From GCA-002282575 sp964416645 (GTDB lineage: Bacteria > Pseudomonadota > Gammaproteobacteria > Thiomicrospirales > Thiomicrospiraceae), in the NCBI GenBank assembly GCA_964416645.1, contig CAYQEZ010000031.1:1-23134 (forward strand): a stretch of 23,134 nt of DNA. The letters run 5' to 3'. Below the pieces are notes generated by a model. It was not told the DNA's origin and ran no database searches. It saw nothing but the letters and a program-made list of their open reading frames with translations. Of this stretch, positions 7,528-15,423 are shown piece by piece; the stretch's first letter is position 1, and each line of letters begins with the position of its first letter. Made by a program: the position numbers and the translations under genes.

Positions 7528-7554
7528 GTCCTTCGACAAGCTCAGGACGAACGG
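7528..7554 (+). repeat. Palindromic repeat copy C, right terminal inverted repeat of the GIY-YIG unit
   Basis: On the plus strand it begins GTCCTTCGACAAGCTCAGGA and ends CGAACGG. It is a perfect 27-bp inverted partner of copy B. It overlaps the last codons of the truncated BRO frame, whose TGA stop (7542-7544) lies inside the repeat. Confidence 0.9.
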
Positions 7555-7805
7555 TAGGTATTGGCGCAATTTAGTTTTTGTTTGCCACCAGTGGTCTGTA
7601 TCGAAAGGGGGGTGACAATTTGTCCCCACCCTTGGGAGAGACTTTCATCTCGACGACGCATTTTTTTAATATAATCTGTTGCATTCGTTGTATCGGTTAG
7701 TGCTTGCACAATATCAGCAACAACAAACCACCATTCTTCATTGTGCCAAGTACGACGAATCGTTTGTTCATTAAACAGCACAATGGCATTTTTTTGATGA
7801 CTCAT
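7542..7805 (-). pseudogene. BRO-N domain protein, truncated by a repeat
   Basis: The 87-aa frame begins MSHQKNAIVLFNEQTIRRTW and continues HNEEWWFVVADIVQALTDTT. This is the usual start of phage-type BRO-N proteins (N-terminal domain of Bro/antirepressor proteins, DNA-binding). Family-like sequence runs to KLNCANT; the next residues (YRSS, then stop) come from the palindromic repeat. Intact relatives continue for many more residues with an 'EGIFRIIQSIPS'-like segment, which is absent here and not found further downstream. The ATG overlaps the pyrB TGA by four bases (ATGA), so translation would be coupled to pyrB even though no good Shine-Dalgarno sequence is present. It may still make a short DNA-binding fragment. 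The truncation is inferred from family memory. Confidence 0.75.
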
Positions 7806-8791
7806 GCGCTTGTTGCCTGCTGTTCCATAATCCCCGCCATCACCGACATGCGCACGGCAATGCCAAAAGTGACTTGATCCAAAATAACCGACTGTGGACC
7901 ATCGGCAACATTCGAGGCAATTTCAACACCACGATTAATCGGACCTGGGTGCATGACAATTGCATCGGGCATGGCGAGTTTTAGGCGTTCTTCGGTAATG
8001 CCGTAGGTTTCAAAGTATTCTTGTTCCGAGGGTAGTCGCGCGCTGCTCATGCGTTCATTTTGCATACGCAGGGTTATCACCACATCGACATCTTTCAAGC
8101 CTGCTTCAATGTCGGTAAAACAATGAGCACCCATGGCGCTGGCGTCATGCGGTAGCAGAGTTTTTGGGCCAACTAAACGAATTTCTTCAGTTTCTAATAG
8201 ATTCAATACTTGAATTTGCGAACGAGCGACACGCGAATGCAAAATATCACCCACAATGGCGACGCGCAGTTGCGAGAAGTCAGCACCCTTAAAATGACGA
8301 ATGGTGTAAGCGTCTAGCAACGCCTGCGTTGGGTGAGCATGACGACCATCACCCGCATTGAGTACATGCACATGCGGTGCGACGTGGCGGGCAAAAAAGT
8401 GCGCCGCCCCCGATTCGGCATGACGCACGACAAACATATCCGCTTGCATGGCTTCGAGGTTGTAAATGGTGTCGAGCAGCGATTCGCCCTTTTTGGTGGC
8501 ACTGGTGGCGACGTTCAAGTTAATGACATCAGCACCTAGGCTTTTTTCGGCAATTTCAAAGGTAGTGCGTGTGCGAGTGGATGCTTCAAAAAACAAATTA
8601 ACGATGGTTTTGCCTTTCAGCAAGGGTTGCTTGTGAATTTGGCGCGTGTCGGTGTTAATAAAACCGTCGGCACGATCTAATATATCGCGAATATGGTGGG
8701 GTTTTAGTCCTTCCAAGGTGAGCAGATGTTTTAGCTTGCCCGTTTCATTGAGTTGTAAACTTGGAGAAGATAATCCTGGGTAGCCAAACAT
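7802..8791 (-). CDS. pyrB: Aspartate carbamoyltransferase catalytic subunit
   Basis: PyrB joins carbamoyl phosphate and aspartate in the committed step of pyrimidine synthesis. Motifs are the carbamoyl-phosphate loop FFEASTRTRTTFE, the HPTQALLDAYTI block, LVGPKTLLP, and MHPGPINRGVEI for aspartate binding. The frame is open back to 8926, but that extension overlaps ruvX. Two consecutive ATGs (8794 and 8791) follow an AGAGGA site. I prefer 8791 for spacing (329 aa); the ATG at 8794 overlaps the ruvX stop as ATGA. No pyrR lies between ruvX and pyrB and no pyrI is present, which fits the Pseudomonas-type enzyme that pairs with an inactive dihydroorotase. Confidence 0.97.
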   Translation of the reverse strand: MFGYPGLSSPSLQLNETGKLKHLLTLEGLKPHHIRDILDRADGFINTDTRQIHKQPLLKGKTIVNLFFEASTRTRTTFEIAEKSLGADVINLNVATSATKKGESLLDTIYNLEAMQADMFVVRHAESGAAHFFARHVAPHVHVLNAGDGRHAHPTQALLDAYTIRHFKGADFSQLRVAIVGDILHSRVARSQIQVLNLLETEEIRLVGPKTLLPHDASAMGAHCFTDIEAGLKDVDVVITLRMQNERMSSARLPSEQEYFETYGITEERLKLAMPDAIVMHPGPINRGVEIASNVADGPQSVILDQVTFGIAVRMSVMAGIMEQQATSA

Positions 8792-9246
8792 CATGAATCC
8801 TCTGTTGGTTTTGCTTGTTCTGTGTGAAGATGCCGACTGGCATCGCGTAGATGGACGGGTTGAGACAACCAAGTTTCTAAAATAACGGCCGCGGCTTCGG
8901 CATCCAACATAGCGGGATTGTCGCAACGCTCACTGGCTTCGCTGGAAGATAGTTGTTCTTCAATCCAATACAAGGGTAGCGGAATTTGTTTCACCAATAG
9001 CTCAGCAAAATCACGTACCCGTTCGGTAAGCGGTTGTTCTTTACCGTCCAACAACAAGGGCAAGCCCAATATTAAGGCTTCGGGTTGATACTTTGCCAGC
9101 CATTTTTTCAGTTCTTGCCAGTCGGGCACGCCTTGTTTGGCTTTGAGTACCGCTAAGCCTCGTGCCGAGCCTGTTAGGCTTTGTCCGACGGCGAGACCCA
9201 TGCGTTTTTCGCCCCAGTCGAGAGCCATAAACACGCCCTTAGCCAT
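8791..9246 (-). CDS. ruvX: Putative pre-16S rRNA nuclease / Holliday junction resolvase-like (YqgF)
   Basis: This 151-aa protein has the RNase H-like YqgF fold. The first acidic residue is in MALDWGEKRMGLAVG, followed by ALILGLPLLLDGKEQPLTER, an EEQLSSSEA segment in place of the usual DERLTT, and the final acidic residue in LDAEAAAVILETWL. E. coli YqgF matures the 5' end of 16S rRNA. The gene starts 3 bp after the yqgE stop and overlaps the pyrB start. The yqgE-ruvX-pyr order is conserved in many gamma- and betaproteobacteria. The C-terminal tail (SRHLHTEQAKPTEDS) is a few residues longer than typical. Confidence 0.93.
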   Translation of the reverse strand: MAKGVFMALDWGEKRMGLAVGQSLTGSARGLAVLKAKQGVPDWQELKKWLAKYQPEALILGLPLLLDGKEQPLTERVRDFAELLVKQIPLPLYWIEEQLSSSEASERCDNPAMLDAEAAAVILETWLSQPVHLRDASRHLHTEQAKPTEDS

Positions 9247-9249
9247 GAA

Positions 9250-9825
9250 TTAAGCATGTCCTGCGGTGCGCGAGATTTGGTGACTGTGAATGCCAAGTTG
9301 CTGAATGGCGGCTTGCCAACGCGCTTCGGGCGGTAAGTCGAAAATCAGCTCTGGATCCGCTTCGGCAAATAGCCACAGGTTATTACGCAGTTCTTGTTCT
9401 AATTGTCCCGCACTCCAGCCCGCGTAACCCAAATAAACTTCATACTCTTCTAGCACGCGATCATCGGCGATGCCTTTCAAAAAATCGAGCGAGACGGTTA
9501 GTGACAACTCATCACTCAGTCGTGCTGTATTTTCCCAGCGTGATTTGCCATGATGCAAAATAAAGCCTCGGTCGGGCTGTACAGGACCGCCGACCATCAC
9601 AGGTAGAGATAAGTCGCGTTGCGAATTGCGCAATGGCATATCCAGATTATCGAGCAGGGTGTGCACGTCCATATCGGAAGCATGGGTGAGTGTCAGTCCC
9701 ATTGCGCCTTGCGCATTATGCTCTAGCATTAGAATAACGCTTTTTTCAAAAAAACCGCCCCCCTGATCAGGCATGGCAATCAGCAGTTTGTTGGCTATCG
9801 CTTGTTCATTGTCGCGCTGTAGCAT
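9250..9825 (-). CDS. yqgE: UPF0301 family protein YqgE/AlgH
   Basis: This 191-aa cytoplasmic protein begins with a short MLQRDNEQAIANK lead. The family signature ANKLLIAMPDQGGGFFEKSV and then ILMLEHNAQGAMGLTL follow, and VMVGGPVQPDRGFILH and YLGYAGWSAGQLEQEL come later. The family is widespread, and in Pseudomonas the member is named AlgH for an effect on alginate regulation; the biochemical function is unresolved. An AGGA site lies 5 nt before the ATG. It heads the yqgE-ruvX-pyrB run, and the promoter probably lies in the 55 bp before it, although I see no clear consensus there. Confidence 0.93.
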   Translation of the reverse strand: MLQRDNEQAIANKLLIAMPDQGGGFFEKSVILMLEHNAQGAMGLTLTHASDMDVHTLLDNLDMPLRNSQRDLSLPVMVGGPVQPDRGFILHHGKSRWENTARLSDELSLTVSLDFLKGIADDRVLEEYEVYLGYAGWSAGQLEQELRNNLWLFAEADPELIFDLPPEARWQAAIQQLGIHSHQISRTAGHA

Positions 9826-9880
9826 GGGTTTCCTAAGTTAAACTCTGTTTGATTGATTTATTTTAACGGCTTTTAACCAT

Positions 9881-10696
9881 TTACTGACGTGCTAAGCGTG
9901 GCATGGTTGGCCAAGTGGGGGTATGCTTGTCGTGACTGCGCCAAGGATTAATATCCAGACCACCACGACGCACATAACGGGCGTAAACGGTTAAACACTC
10001 TGGTTGAAAGACCTGCCACAGGTCGGTATAAATGCTCTCGATGCAGTGTTCGTGAAAGCCTTGATGGTCGCGATAAGAAACAATGTAAGCCAGTAAACTT
10101 TCGGCTTTGGGTAAGTTAAGCGCGCGCATTTCGATCACCACACTGCCCCAGTCAGGTTGATTGGTGACGGGACAATTGGATTTGAGCAAATGACTGTGCC
10201 AACAGCCATCGCCCGACAGATGCGAATCGATACTTAGTAAAATAGGATTGGGCGTGTAGGTGTCAATAGCGACAGGAAGTTTGTCTAAACACAGTCCTGG
10301 CAACGAACCCATACTGAGGTGATTGACATCATGCAGTCGCATGGTCACCATCGCGCCCGCACAGCCCGATAAATCATGGGTGACTTGGGTCATCATGGCG
10401 TGGCTATCGTTGAATTTATGCGCATTGAGCGAGTTGAGATAGAGCTTGAACGACTTAGATTCGATTAGGTTTGGGCTAGAAGCGGGAATGCTAAATTCGG
10501 CAATCGCTACTTGCGGCAAGCCCATAGCGTTCAACCAAGAAAGCTCATAAGCCGTCCAAACATCAACGCCATGCAGTGGTGTAGGCGACAACTTCGCCCG
10601 ATTCAGCGCCCGAGGCACAGCAAACAGTAAGCCTGGGTCGTAGTGGGTGGGGTAATGGGTGTGATGACCAAGTTGGCTTTGTTCAATCGCAGACAT
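9881..10696 (-). CDS. queF: NADPH-dependent 7-cyano-7-deazaguanine reductase (long form)
   Basis: QueF reduces the nitrile of preQ0 to preQ1 in queuosine tRNA modification. At 271 aa this is the bimodular E. coli-type enzyme. The NADPH motif ESKSFKLYLNSLN is at about 79-91. The nucleophilic Cys is C175 in LKSNCPVTNQPDWGS, with the catalytic Asp at 182, and GFHEHCIESIYTDL contributes the substrate-binding His/Glu region. The C-terminus RYVRRGGLDINPWRS is typical. AAGGA lies close upstream of the ATG. It stands alone rather than with other que genes. Confidence 0.97.
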   Translation of the reverse strand: MSAIEQSQLGHHTHYPTHYDPGLLFAVPRALNRAKLSPTPLHGVDVWTAYELSWLNAMGLPQVAIAEFSIPASSPNLIESKSFKLYLNSLNAHKFNDSHAMMTQVTHDLSGCAGAMVTMRLHDVNHLSMGSLPGLCLDKLPVAIDTYTPNPILLSIDSHLSGDGCWHSHLLKSNCPVTNQPDWGSVVIEMRALNLPKAESLLAYIVSYRDHQGFHEHCIESIYTDLWQVFQPECLTVYARYVRRGGLDINPWRSHDKHTPTWPTMPRLARQ

Positions 10697-10772
10697 GGCT
10701 ATTCCTTATTATTGCCCCTATTGTACCTTATCTAAGCCAGACTTCCATGGGTTATGCATTAATGATACGAAT

Positions 10773-12491
10773 TCAACGTGTTTTAAAGAAACTTAATTCT
10801 TCAGTAAGCGATACAGCCTCTTTATTAAGATGGGTTGCCGTATTGTTGGTGTTTTGTACTAATTGCGCATTCTCTTGAGTGATGCGATCAATCTCATCAA
10901 TCGCTTGATGAACATCGTTTATGCCCTTATTTTGTTCACTTGATGCTTGAGCAATCGACTCAATCATCGAAGCAATAGAGCTAACCGATACATTGATTTC
11001 GTCTAGGGCGTTACCCGATTTATCGGCTAATGAAGTGCCTTGTTCAATGCGAGTAACACTATCACTAATCAGAGAGCGGATGTCTTTAGCGGCATCGGCA
11101 GATTTACCTGCTAAGGCACGTACTTCGCCAGCAACTACGGCAAAGCCACGTCCATGCTCACCTGCACGAGCTGCTTCTACTGCAGCATTGAGTGCCAATA
11201 AGTTGGTTTGGAAGGCAATGCCATCGATAAGGGCAACAATATCAGCAATTTTATTACTAGAGGCGCTAATTTCTTGCATTGCATCAATGGTTTGTGACAT
11301 TACTTTGGCAGCTTCTCCTGCTTGAGATTGCATGTTTCGCGCCAGTTTTGCAACGCTTTGTGATGTTTCGGCATTGCCTGCAACGGTTTGGGTAATTTCG
11401 TTCAATGTCGCGCTGCTTTTCATTAATGCTGTTGCAAGGTGTTGCATGCTTTTATTTAAATGATCATTATTGTTAGCAACATCGCTTGAAAGTGCTTTAA
11501 AGGTATTTGCAACGTTTAAGCTATTGTCAATTGAATGATTTAATGTGTTTGACATTTTTTCTAGGGAGATAATCAGGTGTTCGATGATGTTAGCGAATAT
11601 CGAATTTTGGTAATCATCCGCATCTACTGATAATTTGACCGTTAAGTCGCCCGTCGCATAGGCTTCAAGTAAGTTAACTACCTTTTTTACTATGGACGTT
11701 AGCAACTTCATATTGGGGCTTTGACTAACATCGGTTGCAAATTTAATCACTTTATAAGGTTTGCCATCGGCATCAAAAATGGGATTGTAACTGGCTTCAA
11801 TCCAAATTGGTTTATTGCCTTTGCCCAAGCGTTTATAGGTGCCCGTAAACAACTCACCACGTGCAAGTTTGTGCCAAAATTCGCGATATTCACTGCTTTG
11901 CGCATAGTTGGGTTCAACAAACATGCGATGGTGCTTGCCAACAATTTCATCTAATGAGTAGCCTACAGTAGCGGTAAAATTTTCATTGGCGGTTAAAATA
12001 ATGCCTTGTAGATCAAATTCAATCACTGCCATAGCGCGATGAATTGCCATTAGTTGACCTTTGGCATTAAGTTCAGCTTCGACCTTGTCGGTAATGTCGC
12101 TGGCAAATTTAATCACTTTAATCGGTTGATTATTTTGATCAAAAACGGGATTGTAAGTGGCTTCAATCCAAATAACACGTCCACCTTTGGCAAGTCGCTT
12201 ATAGCGACCACTAAAAAACTCACCCCTAGCAAGACGTTGCCAAAACGCTTGATACTCTGACGATTGAGCATAGTTGTCATCAACAAAAAGGCGATGGTGT
12301 TTGCCAACAATTTCGTCTAGTGAGTAGCCCACAGTAGCGGTAAAGTTTTCGTTAGCGGTTAGAATGGTACCATGCAAGTCAAATTCAATCACCGCCATTG
12401 AACGGTTTAAGGCATTAAGAACAGCTTGTTGTTGTACAATGAGCTGCTGTTGTGCTAGGTTTTCTTTTAAAATTCTGCTTTGACCGAACAT
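10773..12491 (-). CDS. Soluble methyl-accepting chemotaxis protein with two tandem PAS domains
   Basis: This 572-aa chemoreceptor has no transmembrane segment. After a short coil it has PAS 1 (about 25-130) and PAS 2 (about 147-252), which are nearly identical; both contain ILTANENFTATVGYSLDEIV and then GKHHR. A helical linker and the MCP signalling hairpin follow, with tip IDGIAFQTNLLALNAAVEAA then RAGEHGRGFAVVAGEVRALA. GKHHR-type PAS domains often bind haem or flavin in Aer-like receptors, so energy or redox sensing is plausible; the ligand is not proven. There is no C-terminal CheR-binding pentapeptide and no che gene nearby. AAAGGA lies 7 nt before the ATG. Confidence 0.95.
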   Translation of the reverse strand: MFGQSRILKENLAQQQLIVQQQAVLNALNRSMAVIEFDLHGTILTANENFTATVGYSLDEIVGKHHRLFVDDNYAQSSEYQAFWQRLARGEFFSGRYKRLAKGGRVIWIEATYNPVFDQNNQPIKVIKFASDITDKVEAELNAKGQLMAIHRAMAVIEFDLQGIILTANENFTATVGYSLDEIVGKHHRMFVEPNYAQSSEYREFWHKLARGELFTGTYKRLGKGNKPIWIEASYNPIFDADGKPYKVIKFATDVSQSPNMKLLTSIVKKVVNLLEAYATGDLTVKLSVDADDYQNSIFANIIEHLIISLEKMSNTLNHSIDNSLNVANTFKALSSDVANNNDHLNKSMQHLATALMKSSATLNEITQTVAGNAETSQSVAKLARNMQSQAGEAAKVMSQTIDAMQEISASSNKIADIVALIDGIAFQTNLLALNAAVEAARAGEHGRGFAVVAGEVRALAGKSADAAKDIRSLISDSVTRIEQGTSLADKSGNALDEINVSVSSIASMIESIAQASSEQNKGINDVHQAIDEIDRITQENAQLVQNTNNTATHLNKEAVSLTEELSFFKTR

Positions 12492-12628
12492 GATGAATTC
12501 CTTTTAGTTGTTGAACAAAATTGACCTAGAGCGTCAACTCTTTGTTGGCTTTTTTAAGGGCTTATTTTTAGTGTGGTGTTGGTTAACCATAGCACAATGT
12601 CCCACGGATAAGCAACGGTTAAAGATTG

Positions 12629-13460
12629 TTTAGCTAACTCTTGTTGGCAATACTGTAGCTGTTCCACTTTGCATGAGGGCTTTTTCAAGCTTGGTAACCA
12701 TGGGTTTAATATACTCGGCAAAGCCAAACGGAGGATTGATAATTAACATGCCGCTACCGTTCATGAGTAGGGTGTTTTCGGGTCCTGTCATGATGCTTAA
12801 ATTCAGTACTTTCTCATCATCGCCCACTAAGCGTTTCATTTTATTAACGAAAGGCAGTGCGCCTGCGCGAGTTTTGACGGGATACCAAATGGCAAATACG
12901 CCCTGACGGAAACGATGTAAGGCTTTCGGAATGACATCGTAAAGCTTAGCAAAATCATCTTGTTCAAACGGTGGGTCGATGTGAATGAGTGCGCGTTTGG
13001 CGGTTTTGGGTGGCAACAACGCCAGTAGGGCTTCGTAACCATCACGCTGATGCACATGAATGCGTCGTTCGTGAACAAAGTTTTGCCTTAAATGTTTCAT
13101 CGGACCATCTGAAACTTCGCACAGCGTTAGGTCGTCAACAATGCGCAGTTGTTCTGCCAAAATAAACGGTGAACCAGGGTACAAGCGCAACTCGCTGCCT
13201 TCATTAACATTTTGTACAATCGAGATCAATGCCGACCAGTCAGGGTCTTTGCTGTCCCAGAGTTTGCCAATGCCACCTTTCCATTCTCCTGTTTTTTGCG
13301 AGGGAGTTGCCGCCAAGTCATAAATGCCTGCGCCAGCATGGGTGTCGTATAGCGCTAAGGGCGTGTCTTTACGTTGCAGAAAAGCGACCAGTTCTAATAG
13401 AACCAGATGTTTGAATACGTCGGCAAAATTGCCAGCGTGATAGTGGTGTAAATAATTCAT
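12629..13460 (-). CDS. rlmJ: 23S rRNA (adenine(2030)-N6)-methyltransferase
   Basis: RlmJ methylates A2030 of 23S rRNA using S-adenosylmethionine. Family signatures are the N-terminal MNYLHHYHAGNFADVFKHLV, the YDTHAGAGIYDL SAM-binding loop, PGSPFILAEQLR, the catalytic HIDPPFEQ, and FAIWYPVK. The start is placed at the ATG at 13460 (276 aa), because the frame upstream opens with a TTG and relatives begin with MNY. The Shine-Dalgarno sequence is poor. It begins 38 bp after the M48 protease stop and could be read with it. The 138 bp after it holds the upstream region of the chemoreceptor gene, including a perfect TGGTTAACCA palindrome of unknown meaning. The stop codon is at 12630. Confidence 0.95.
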
Positions 13461-13498
13461 AATCAAATTGTATCACAGTCTCAACTATAGAAATGGCT

Positions 13499-14293
13499 CT
13501 ATTTCGGCATGATACAGCGCGGTTTTTTGCCAGCAGTATGAGCTGCTTTCATCTGATACAGGGCTTCATCTTCTCGGTTACGTAAGCTGGTAATGCGCGT
13601 ATCATCACTGGGATGGGTAGACATCCACTCGGGGATGCTTTGTTTGCGATCGCCTTTCATCGCTTCCCACAGTTTCGCAGCTTCACGCGGGTCGAAGCCG
13701 GCTTTGGCCATGATATCTAAACCAAGTAAATCAGCTTCCGTTTCGTGGGCACGCGAGTAGGGCATAATCACGCCATATTGTACGCCCAAACCTAATGCTG
13801 CAACTGCGAGTTGGGTGTTTTGATTACGATTGCCAGCAATCGCCAGTGCCACCATGCCAATATTGGCTAGGGTTGCGGCACTGACACGCTCATTGGCATG
13901 ATGAGAGAGGACATGCGCAATTTCGTGAGCGACTACGGCAGCAAGCCGGTCTTGATTATTGGCAAATTTCAAAATGCCCGTGTAAACACCAATTTTGCCG
14001 CCAGGTAAAGCAAAGGCATTGACTTGATCCGATTCAAATAGCGTCACTTCCCAGTTGTCACCCACCACCTCTTTAGTCAGCGGAGCGACCACGCAATTGA
14101 CATAAGCGGTGAGTGCCTTATCCTTGCTGATAGGAACTTCGTTTTTCATTTTTTGATATTCTTGTTGTGCTGAGGCAGCTAAGCTGGCTTCGTTTTGCAT
14201 CAACAACTGAGAACGTCCCAACGGGCTGGTAGAGCAACCTTGCAGTGTGAGCAGTGAAAGCACAAAGGCAAGTGTCAGGCGTTTTAGGTTCAT
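13499..14293 (-). CDS. M48 family zinc metalloprotease lipoprotein (LoiP/YggG-like)
   Basis: From the ATG at 14293 the protein is 264 aa. A lipoprotein signal ends in LTLQGC (Cys20, followed by Ser, so outer-membrane sorting is expected). A helical region leads to NAFALPGGKIGVYTGIL, the zinc motif HEIAH at 123-127, and the third ligand in HETEADLLGLDIMAKAGFDP. The final STHPSDDTRI is typical of M48C enzymes such as LoiP and BepA, which degrade misassembled outer-membrane proteins. It has no TPR domain, which favours the LoiP/YggG type over BepA. An ATG five codons earlier (14308) is possible, but the signal peptide fits the later one. It is divergent from the HDOD pair. Confidence 0.92.
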   Translation of the reverse strand: MNLKRLTLAFVLSLLTLQGCSTSPLGRSQLLMQNEASLAASAQQEYQKMKNEVPISKDKALTAYVNCVVAPLTKEVVGDNWEVTLFESDQVNAFALPGGKIGVYTGILKFANNQDRLAAVVAHEIAHVLSHHANERVSAATLANIGMVALAIAGNRNQNTQLAVAALGLGVQYGVIMPYSRAHETEADLLGLDIMAKAGFDPREAAKLWEAMKGDRKQSIPEWMSTHPSDDTRITSLRNREDEALYQMKAAHTAGKKPRCIMPK

Positions 14294-14325
14294 GTGCGAA
14301 AGTCCCATTCATAAAGCGAGCTTGC

Positions 14326-14334
14326 ATTATAATA
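14326..14334. promoter_or_regulatory. Symmetric -10-like ATTATAAT in a divergent promoter region
   Basis: The self-complementary ATTATAAT sits midway between the M48 protease and the first HDOD gene and reads TATAAT on both strands. It could serve as the -10 for either gene or for both. No good -35 element is visible on either side, so this is tentative. Confidence 0.3.
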
Positions 14335-14368
14335 ACAAAAACCTGTTGTTTAGCGAAAAGGAAAGTCC

Positions 14369-15417
14369 ATGCCGTCGGTTAAATTGCCGAGTGCACGCGC
14401 CCTGCAGATATTGCATGAGCGTCAATTATTGCCCGTATTTCCCGGTGTATTAACGCGTCTTGATGAAGTGATTAACAACCCCCATTCGAACGGTGATGAT
14501 GTTGCGGCAGTGCTAGCAGCCGATGTATTACTGGCTTCACGCATTATGCGTGCCGCCAGTGGCGTGCGTTATGGACCAAAGCCGCCGAGCTCCTTGGTGG
14601 AAGCTGTTGCGCGTTTAGGCTTGGTAGAGGTTCGAGCCATTGCACTTGCTGTTGCCTTTAGTGCAAGTTTTGCCCGTCCAGCCAATATTTCATTAACCGT
14701 CTTTTGGCAACACGCCTTTGTTGCCGCTGTCGCTACACGAACCTTAACTCAGTGGTTGAGTGTGCATCGCCAGCTCAGTGTGTGTGATACGGTGACTGCT
14801 TTCTTGCTGGGTTTGTCGCATGATATGGGCATGTTATTGTTGGATNNNNNNNNNNNNNNNNNNNNNNNNNNNNNNNNNNNNNNNNNNNNNNNNNNNNNNN
14901 NNNNNNNNNNNNNNNNNNNNNNNNNNNNNNNNNNNNNNNNNNNNNGGTGACTGCTTTCTTGCTGGGTTTGTCGCATGATATGGGCATGTTATTGTTGGAT
15001 CTGCTTGAACCAGATCAATACGCACAGGTGTTGCAAGCGGTCTACCATGGAGAAGATCAGCTGTTAGCAGAGCAAAAGTTCGTGGGTACAACTCATGCGG
15101 TCATGAGTGCCGCTTTGCTACATCACTGGCACTTTAGTGATCAAATGTCGATGGCTTTGGCCAGTCATCATTATCCGGTACGCTTACAGCCTGCGGTGCA
15201 GCCTTGGGCTGATGTGGTGTTGTTAGGAGAAGCCATAGCGGTTTCGCTGGGTTATGTTAATGGTGTTTATACGAATATTTCTGATATGATGCAGGAAGTG
15301 GTTGAGCAGCGACGCGCAGCGATGCAGTTAGATGATGACGTTTGGCAAGAAATCGGCTTAATGGTTTCGCACCAATTAGAAGAGGAAGGCTGGCTAGAGC
15401 TGGCAAATGGAATCTAA
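14369..15417 (+). CDS. HDOD domain protein 1 (interrupted only by an assembly gap)
   Basis: The ATG at 14369 follows an AAAGGA site by 6 nt. The reading frame enters a run of 100 Ns at 14846. The last 55 bases before the gap (14791-14845) recur exactly after it (14946-15000), so the two contig ends overlap. Joining 14845 directly to 15001 keeps the frame (MLLLD then LLEPDQYAQ) and gives a complete 297-aa protein. It has HDOD landmarks: LPVFPGVLTRLDEVI, VLAADVLLASRIMRAASGVR, LVEAVARLGLVEVRAIALAV and GLSHDMGMLLLD. HDOD proteins are degenerate relatives of HD phosphohydrolases used in signalling; most lack catalysis. No output domain is attached. It is followed after 6 bp by a paralogue. Confidence 0.85.
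14846..14945. other. Assembly gap (100 Ns) with duplicated 55-bp flanks
   Basis: Exactly 100 Ns are flanked by identical 55-bp sequence (14791-14845 and 14946-15000). This is the signature of scaffolding two contigs that actually overlap. The gap and one flank are artefacts, and true coordinates downstream are about 155 bp smaller. Confidence 0.95.
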
Positions 15418-15423
15418 ACAAAC

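Larger units (their letters stand above)
7191..7554. mobile_element. Candidate miniature mobile unit: GIY-YIG gene between perfect 27-bp inverted repeats
   Basis: A 364-bp segment is bounded by perfect inverted copies of a 27-bp palindromic repeat and contains essentially only the GIY-YIG gene. Its right end lies 2-3 bp from where a BRO-N reading frame stops matching its family, which suggests an insertion or repeat-associated rearrangement there. There is no transposase, and I see no clear target-site duplication (the outer bases are TCAT on the left and TAGG on the right). The unit could be a nuclease-associated repeat element, or a GIY-YIG gene flanked by two independently acquired repeats. 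Confidence 0.5.

Noticed and set aside
7191..7554. Classical insertion sequence
   Set aside because: There is no transposase, no clear target-site duplication, and the inverted repeats are a dispersed palindromic motif with a further copy outside the unit.
7498..7629. N-terminal extension of the GIY-YIG protein from an ATG at 7629
   Set aside because: It overlaps the BRO frame and merely translates the palindromic repeat (FVLSLSKD). The GTG at 7497 has AAGGA at the right distance and sits at the domain start.
8792..8926. Longer pyrB start at 8926
   Set aside because: The extension lies in another frame of ruvX and is not ATCase-like; paired ATGs with AGAGGA at 8791/8794 match the family start.
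12580..12589. TGGTTAACCA palindrome as an operator
   Set aside because: A single 10-bp palindrome with no promoter elements around it can occur by chance.
14791..15000. A genuine 55-bp direct repeat in the HDOD gene
   Set aside because: The copies flank exactly 100 Ns, and collapsing them restores an intact family-length protein, so this is a scaffolding artefact.
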